Origin: Glandiceps talaboti
Lineage: Eukaryota > Hemichordata > Enteropneusta > Spengelidae
NCBI RefSeq assembly: GCF_964340395.1
Contig: NC_135557.1
Location: 1,465,646-1,529,645, forward strand
Direction of reading: 5' to 3'
DNA length: 64,000 nucleotides
The notes under the pieces were generated by a model. It ran no database searches. It was not told the DNA's origin and saw nothing but the letters and a program-made list of their open reading frames with translations. This document shows positions 57,715 through 64,000 of this stretch, in pieces. The translations under genes and the position numbers were made by a program. Each line of letters begins with the position of its first letter. The stretch's first letter is position 1.

Positions 57715-57754
57715 ATGTTAACCAAGTTCGAGACCAAGTCAGCTAGGGTAAAAG
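57715..57754 (+). CDS. COPA: COPA exon 1 (coatomer subunit alpha N-terminus)
   Basis: ATG at 57715 opens MLTKFETKSARVK plus one base of Gly14, followed by the donor aaaag|gtacgt. This is the invariant N-terminus of the coatomer alpha subunit, the WD40 scaffold of the COPI coat that drives Golgi-to-ER retrograde vesicles and binds dilysine cargo tails. It leaves in phase 1, matching exon 2. Adjacent upstream are a ZNF143-type and a UPR-type motif and, further up, an initiator tRNA gene on the other strand. Confidence 0.95.
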
Positions 57755-58034
57755 GTACGTAATCGCCCCATCCCCCTTCCACAGCAAATAATGCTTATAC
57801 ATTATATCAATGATCGTACACATGATTCGTTACAATACTCTGGCAGTGGTACACTGGTACATACAGGTGTACTATACCCTCCAGTAGCTCCCTGTACAGG
57901 CTGAACTATTTTTGTAAATTGTCCGTACTATACAATTTTGTATTATCTTTGAATTGTAATACCATACCACACTCTCTGATATTGTGAGTTGAGTAATAAA
58001 AGAATTGAATTGTACAACGTCATGTACTTGTAAC

Positions 58035-58147
58035 CACAGGCACTCGAATCAATCTGTATGATTTAAAAAACGATGTATAAATTAATGCACAGCAAATATT
58101 TACTACACATTTAAAAAAAATCATACAGATTGATTCGAGTGCCTGTG
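58035..58147. repeat. Perfect 30-bp inverted repeat, 53-bp loop
   Basis: Arms 58035-58064 and 58118-58147 (containing CACAGGCACTCGAATC) are perfectly complementary. In COPA intron 1. Probably a small foldback element. Confidence 0.92.
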
Positions 58148-58544
58148 CGTGTACCGAAGCTTAGCTCGGGAGTTGTGCAGATTTAGTTACACGTTTATTT
58201 ATGGAGGAGTGATTTAAAATCCTGACGAACATTCTGAAATGTAGGATATGTTGTAGAAGTGGTGATTGATAAAATTAAATCAATCACAAAGTGTGCCAAA
58301 TTTGCTAAACTAACTGTCCAATGTCAAACTGTGGACAGTCAAAGGTTGTGCTGTACCAATGCCATAGGGGTATGTACATGTAGTATTTCTTGGCTTTTTG
58401 TTTTCCTTGTAACAATGTTTTAAGTCTAATTTCCTATCTGTCTGTGTGATAAGAGACTTACAGTATTTGTAGTATTTACATGTAGCAGGGTTTGTAGGAA
58501 AACAGTATTCTAAACAATGTGTGCCCCCCCCCCCCTCCCCTTTG

Positions 58545-58862
58545 GCCCTAGGGTTGTACTGCCAATTACATGCCCCTCTTGGCCCTAGGGTTGTACTGCC
58601 AATTGCGTGCCCCTCTTGGCCCTAGGGTTGTACTGCCAATTACGTGCCCCTCTTGGCCCTAAGGTTGTACTGCCAATTACATGCCCCCCTTGGCCCTAGG
58701 GTTGTACTGCCAATTACGTGCCCCTCTTGGCCCTAGGGTTGTACTGCCAATTACATGCCCCCCGTGGCCCTAGGGTTGTACTGCCAATTACATGCCCCTC
58801 TTGGCCCTAGGGTTGTACTGCCAATTACATGCCCCCCTTGGCCCTAGGTTCATACTGCCAAT
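58545..58862. repeat. 37-bp minisatellite, about 8 copies
   Basis: Units with ggccctagggttgtactgcc, preceded by a C-rich run at 58522. Confidence 0.95.
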
Positions 58863-59239
58863 TACATTACATAGATTTTTTGAGTGAGTGAGGTTTTTTT
58901 CTGCAGTTTTTGTGCTTTTAGTCGTTCCAATGTTTAAATGGAAGCAAATGCTACAATTCCTGTAACGTAAACATAGATAGATGGAAGCGACTCAGATCTG
59001 AATCACGAAGTTGGATGATTTTTTTTGCTAAATTATGCAATACAAGTACCTGCCAAAAAATCGGTCATTACCTAAATCCAACATTAATTACAGAGCCTTC
59101 AAGACCCAAGAAATGTTCACAGGTACCCCAATCCAGTCAAAATTGACAACAGTAGCAACACATGCAGTATTTTGAAATTAGTAGAACGCTGACATATCTC
59201 GCTCATGTGGTGTACAGAAATTATAGCATTTGCTTCCAG

Positions 59240-59510
59240 TTAACCATTTCACTACCACTGGCCTTATGTGATTGTTTGTTCTCCACCAGCCCCCTCACTA
59301 ACATAATGTGAGAGTGAGTGTTATGTAATCAAACTGATATAAAAATACTTAGTTGCTTATTTTTGAAAAATAAGGTGTCATTTGAATGGAAAATAAATTT
59401 TCTACATCATAGTTGCAAATACATACATTGAAATATCACATACACAACCAAATATGGATTAAAGTAACAAAATCTTAATAAAACAAACATAGTGTGCTTG
59501 TAAACTAATA
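59240..59510 (-). mobile_element. Truncated inverted relative of the TTAA element at 26450-28075
   Basis: Starting at TTAA 59240, about 260 bp match the reverse complement of 27820-28075 with many substitutions (catttcactaccactggcc against the intact end; shared CCACCAGCCCCCTCACTAAC). The other end is lost. It lies just upstream of COPA exon 2. Confidence 0.8.
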
Positions 59511-59514
59511 GTGA

Positions 59515-59685
<171 letters not shown>

Positions 59686-59789
59686 TAATCAGGGTGGGGA
59701 GGGGGTTGCATAGAGGGGGTTGCATGGAGGATAAAATGAAGGTTGGCTTGTAGGGCTGTAATTTCCTAATTCCCTTCCCATCTATAGTT

Positions 59790-61990
59790 AGTCCCCGCAG
59801 ACAAAGTTCGGAACGGGGACTTATGGATTGGGTTCCGTCTGTCCGTCCGTCCGTCCGTCCGTCCGTCCGTCCGTCCGCAGCCGTTTCTTGGAGATGCCTG
59901 GACCGATTTTTTTCAAACTTGGTACAGGGGCAACATGCTATGGCATACATATGCACGTCAATTTGTTTTATGATACGATCCAATATGGCCGCCTAGCAAC
60001 CATTTTGTTTGCGAATTTTCCCTGTCTAAAGCCATAACTCAGACATGCTTTAACAGATCTCATTCAAAGTTGGTATTAGGACAGTGTTCTATGACATACA
60101 TATGCATATTCATTGTTGTCATGATACGATCCAATATGGCCGCCTAGCAGCCATTTTGTTTGTGAATTTTCATGTCCAAAGCCATAACTCAGACATGCTT
60201 GAACAGATCTCATTCAAAGTTGGTATTAGGACAGTGTTCTATGACATACATGTGCATATCCATTTTCATTGTGATACGATCCAATATGGCTGCCTGGTAG
60301 CCATTTTGTTTGCGAATTTTCATGTCCAAAGCCATAACTCAGACATGCTTGAACAGATCTCATTCAAAGTTGGTATTAGGACAGTGTTCTATGACATACA
60401 TGTGCATATCTAAAGAGACTAGAGTATCGCTTTGGTATCATTGGTTCAGCACTAGCGTGGTTTACATCATATCTTAACAATCGCAGTCAGTATGTAAAAG
60501 TGAACTCTTTAAAATCATCTACGTCAGTCTTGAAATATGGTGTCCCCCAGGGATCTGTTCTCGGACCCGTCTTATTCACATTATAGACCGCTCCACTAGA
60601 AGACATCATTACGAAATATAACCTAAACTACACCATGTATGCAGATGACTCGGGAATTTACGTCATCTGTGATAGGCCAGCTGACATTTTATCGAATGTA
60701 GAACTGTGTGTTGATGATATCCGTTCCTGGATGAAAATGAATATGTTAGTCCTAAATGATGACAAGACAGAAGTTATACAGTTTTCGTCAAAGTTAAAAA
60801 CTGACGTTGAACAACTGACAAGCCTGAAAATCGGTGGATCAGACATAGTTCCATCCCCTTCCGTAAGAAATCTTGGTGTCAATTTACGAAATGACGGCTC
60901 TATGTCTGATTATGTTAGTCAAATTTGCAAAAGTGGGTTCTTTTCCCTATATAGGATTGGCAAGATTCGCAAGCTGCTTGATAAAACCTGCACAGAGAGA
61001 CTGATACACGCATTCGTGACATCACGACTCGACTACTGTAACAGTCTATTGAATGGAATACCTAAGTGTCAGTTAAGTCGCCTACAATCTCTTCAGAATG
61101 CCGCCGCTCGTCTTGTATGCTGTAAACGTAAATCGGACCACATCATTCCAGTACTGATTGACTTGCATTGGCTACCGGTTGATGCTAGAATTAAATTTAA
61201 AACTCTGCTGATAACTTTTAAGATAATTAATCACATGGCACCACTGTACTTATCAGAAATAATTAGTTCATATGTACCCACAAGAAATCTTCGTTCAGCG
61301 GAAAAGCTGCTCTTAGTCAGACCCACTGGTATTTTTAACAAAACTTACGGTCAGAGAGCGTTTTCAATCTGTGCACCCACTCTCTGGAATTCACTTCCAC
61401 TAGGTATTAGAAATTCAAAGACCATCGACAATTTTAAATCCGCTCTCAAAACTTACCTTTTTAAACAACATTTTTATTGAATTTTGCAGATTTTCTTTTT
61501 ACATCAACCTTAAATTTCGCCCTTTTTAAGTAAGCATTGTTTTTATTAGCATTATTTTCTTATTCAAACATTTATCTATTTTACTAGCGTATTAGTATAT
61601 ATTACACATATTTTGTATAGTTTCAAGTTACATCTGTATTTTAAAATTCCAGTCTGTGTATTGTTATGGAAAGCGCACTGAGACGCAGTGTAGTGCGCTC
61701 TTTTATAAGAAATAAATTATTATTTATTATTATTATATCCATTTTCATCGTGATACGATCCAATATGGCTGCCTGGCAGCCATTTTGTTTGTGAATTTTC
61801 CATGTCCGAAGCCATAACTCAGACATGCTTAAACAGATCTCATTCAAAGTTGGTATTAGGACAGTGTTCTATGACATACATGTACATGTGCATATCCATT
61901 TTCGTCGTGATACGATCCAATATGGCTGCCTGGCAGCCATTTTGTTTTGTGAATTTTCCTTGTCCAAAGCCATAACTCAGACTCCATTTT
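59790..61990 (+). mobile_element. AGTCCCC-hairpin repeat element with 150-bp tandem core
   Basis: It begins with a small inverted repeat AGTCCCC...GGGGACT (59789-59821), then (GTCC)n (59836-59876). Tandem units of about 150 bp follow, each with gatacgatccaatatgg and cataactcagacatgct (starts near 59971, 60122, 60272, 61751, 61908). The LINE at 60410-61738 interrupts it. Left of it is a single unit resembling the 38-bp array found at 62168 onward. No coding capacity. Confidence 0.7.
60410..61738 (+). mobile_element. 5'-truncated CR1/L2-like LINE, 3' part of reverse transcriptase
   Basis: The frame runs from 60410 to a stop at 61480 and encodes the reverse-transcriptase palm: [10 protein letters not shown], catalytic YADD (60638-60649), then LGV, SRLDYCN, LQNAAARL, LHWLPV and the terminal LWNSLP motif typical of CR1/L2/jockey-clade elements. 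It is inactive: the 5' half is missing and an in-frame TAG lies at 60584-60586. The 3' end is AT-rich with a (TTA)n tail at about 61718-61734. It lies inside a 150-bp tandem-repeat element, flanked by atatc on both sides (60406-60410 and 61735-61739). Confidence 0.9.
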
Positions 61991-62167
61991 CATCGTGATA
62001 TGATCCCCCATACCCAACCAATCCTTTATTGTTGGAGGCATATTCCATGTCCAACAAGCACACACAACATATCTAAGTCTGTTTGTTTTAGGTTCACAAA
62101 TGTTGGGTGATCAGAGTACTGATAATTCCTTAAAACCCAAATAAAACCCATTCTCAATGACTTGTTA

Positions 62168-64000
62168 TCAATGTCATCTAACACTTCCCTTCCCATCTAT
62201 AGTTATCAATGTCATCTAACACTTACCTTCCCATCTATAGTTATCAATGTCATCTAACACTTCCCTTCCCATCTCCCTTCCCATCTATAGTTATCAATGT
62301 CATCTAACACTTCCCTTCCCATCCATAGTTATCAATGTCATCTAACACTTCCCTTACCATCCATAGTTATCAATGTCATCTAACACTTCCCTTACCATCC
62401 ATAGTTATCAATGTCATCTAACACTTCCCTTACCATCCATAGTTATCAATGTCATCTAACACTTCCCTTACCATCCATAGTTATCAATGTCATCTAACAC
62501 TTCCCTTACCATCCATAGTTATCAATGTCATCTAACACTTCCCTTACCATCCATAGTTATCAATGTCATCTAACACTTCCCTTACCATCCATAGTTATCA
62601 ATGTCATCTAACACTTCCCTTACCATCCAGTTATCAATGTCATCTAACACTTCCCTTACCATCCATAGTTATCAATGTCATCTAACACTTCCCTTCCCAT
62701 CTATAGTTATCAATGTCATCTAACACTTCCCTTCCCATCCATAGTTATCAATGTCATCTAACATTTCCCTTCCCATCCATAGTTATCAATGTCATCTAAC
62801 ACTTCCCTTCCCATCCATAGTTATCAATGTCATCTAACACTTCCCTTCCCATCCATAGTTATCAATGTCATCTAACACTTCCCTTCCCATCCATAGTTAT
62901 CAATGTCATCTAACACTTCCCTTACCATCCATAGTTATCAATGTCATCTAACACCTCCCTTCCCATCCATAGTTATCAATGTCATCTAACACTTCCCTTA
63001 CCATCCATAGTTATCAATGTCATCTAACACTTACCTTCCCATCTATAGTTATCAATGTAATCTAACACTTCCCTTCCCATCTATAGTTATCAATGTCATC
63101 TAACACTTCCCTTCCCATCTATAGTTATCAATGTCATCTAACACCTCCCTTCCCATCTATAGTTATCAATGTCATCTAACACTTACCTTCCCATCTATAG
63201 TTATCAATGTCATCTAACACTTCCCTTCCCATCTATAGTTATCAATGTCATCTAACACTTCCCTTCCCATCCATAGTTATCAATGTCATCTAACACTTCC
63301 CTTCTCATCTATAGTTATCAATGTCATCTAACACTTCCCTTACCATCTATAGTTATCAATGTCATCTAACACTTCCCTTCCCATCTATAGTTATCAATGT
63401 CATCTAACACTTCCCTTACCATCCATAGTTATCAATGTCATCTAACACTTCCCTTACCATCCATAGTTATCAATGTCATCTAACACTTCCCTTACCATCC
63501 ATAGTTATCAATGTCATCTAACACTTCCCTTACCATCCATAGTTATCAATGTCATCTAACACTTCCCTTACCATCTATAGTTATCAATGTCATCTAACAC
63601 TTCCCTTCCCATCCATAGTTATCAATGTCATCTAACACTTCCCTTACCATTCATAGTTATCAATGTCATCTAACACTTCCCTTACCATCCATAGTTATCA
63701 ATGTCATCTAACACTTCCCTTACCATCCATAGTTATCAATGTCATCTAACACTTCCCTTACCATCCATAGTTATCAATTTCATCTAACACTTCCCTTCCC
63801 ATCCACAGTTATCAATGTCATCTAACACTTCCCTTACCATCTATAGTTATCAATGTCATCTAACACTTCCCTTACCATTCATAGTTATCAATGTCATCTA
63901 ACACTTCCCTTACCATCCATAGTTATCAATGTCATCTAACACTTCCCTTACCATCCATAGTTATCAATGTCATCTAACACTTCCCTTCCCATCCACAGTT
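62168..64000. repeat. 38-bp minisatellite, about 48 copies, open at window end
   Basis: Units with tcaatgtcatctaacacttc; main variants are cttacc/cttccc and ccatcca/ccatcta. In COPA intron 2; a related single unit lies at 59762-59790. Confidence 0.96.

Overview
This is a 64 kb window of an animal nuclear genome. Evidence for that is spliced genes with GT/AG introns, a nuclear initiator tRNA-Met, LINE and TTAA-type DNA transposon debris, and very heavy microsatellite and minisatellite content. The proteins are close to vertebrate DYRK1A and COPA, but the gene architecture and repeats are not vertebrate. A marine invertebrate, perhaps a deuterostome, is my inference; the species cannot be fixed from this sequence.

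Two protein-coding genes and one tRNA gene are well supported. (1) A complete DYRK1A/1B (minibrain) kinase gene lies on the + strand. Nine coding exons run from 22089 to 41948, and a tiny upstream first coding exon is proposed at 9937-9949. It sits just downstream of a cluster of ETS, NRF1 and CRE-like motifs. The protein is 745 aa from the internal Met, or 769 aa with the proposed first exon. (2) The first two coding exons of the coatomer alpha subunit gene COPA (+ strand, 57715-57754 and 59534-59647) encode residues 1-51; the gene continues past the window. (3) An initiator tRNA-Met(CAT) gene lies on the - strand at 57275-57346, about 370 bp upstream of the COPA start codon.

Layout: 1-9700 holds microsatellites, a TTAA MITE, a decayed LINE fragment, a 56-bp minisatellite and an unrecognised, frameshifted minus-strand reading frame (9146-9680). 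9860-9950 is a candidate bidirectional promoter with DYRK exon 1. 9950-22088 would be the first DYRK intron and is dominated by minisatellites of 43, 34, 18, 45, 49, 27, 33 and 36-46 bp. 22089-41948 is the DYRK gene body, most of whose introns are largely tandem repeat. 41949-46680 is a probable long 3' UTR carrying a 45-bp array. 45476-48499 is an almost perfect 1512-bp tandem duplication. 48500-57200 is intergenic, with five further repeat arrays and a hammerhead-ribozyme-like motif. 57275-64000 holds the tRNA, the COPA promoter, exons 1-2 and a LINE-invaded intron 2.

The most interesting features are: tandem arrays that have duplicated DYRK splice sites themselves (eight copies of a 5' splice site after exon 4, three copies of the 3' splice site before exon 7, every unintended choice leading to a stop codon); a TTAA/piggyBac-like element inserted cleanly inside a 30-bp minisatellite; a hammerhead-like ribozyme motif between two (AT)n tracts; and a LINE inserted into a tandem-repeat element with a recognisable short target duplication. 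Roughly a third of the window is tandem repeat by eye.
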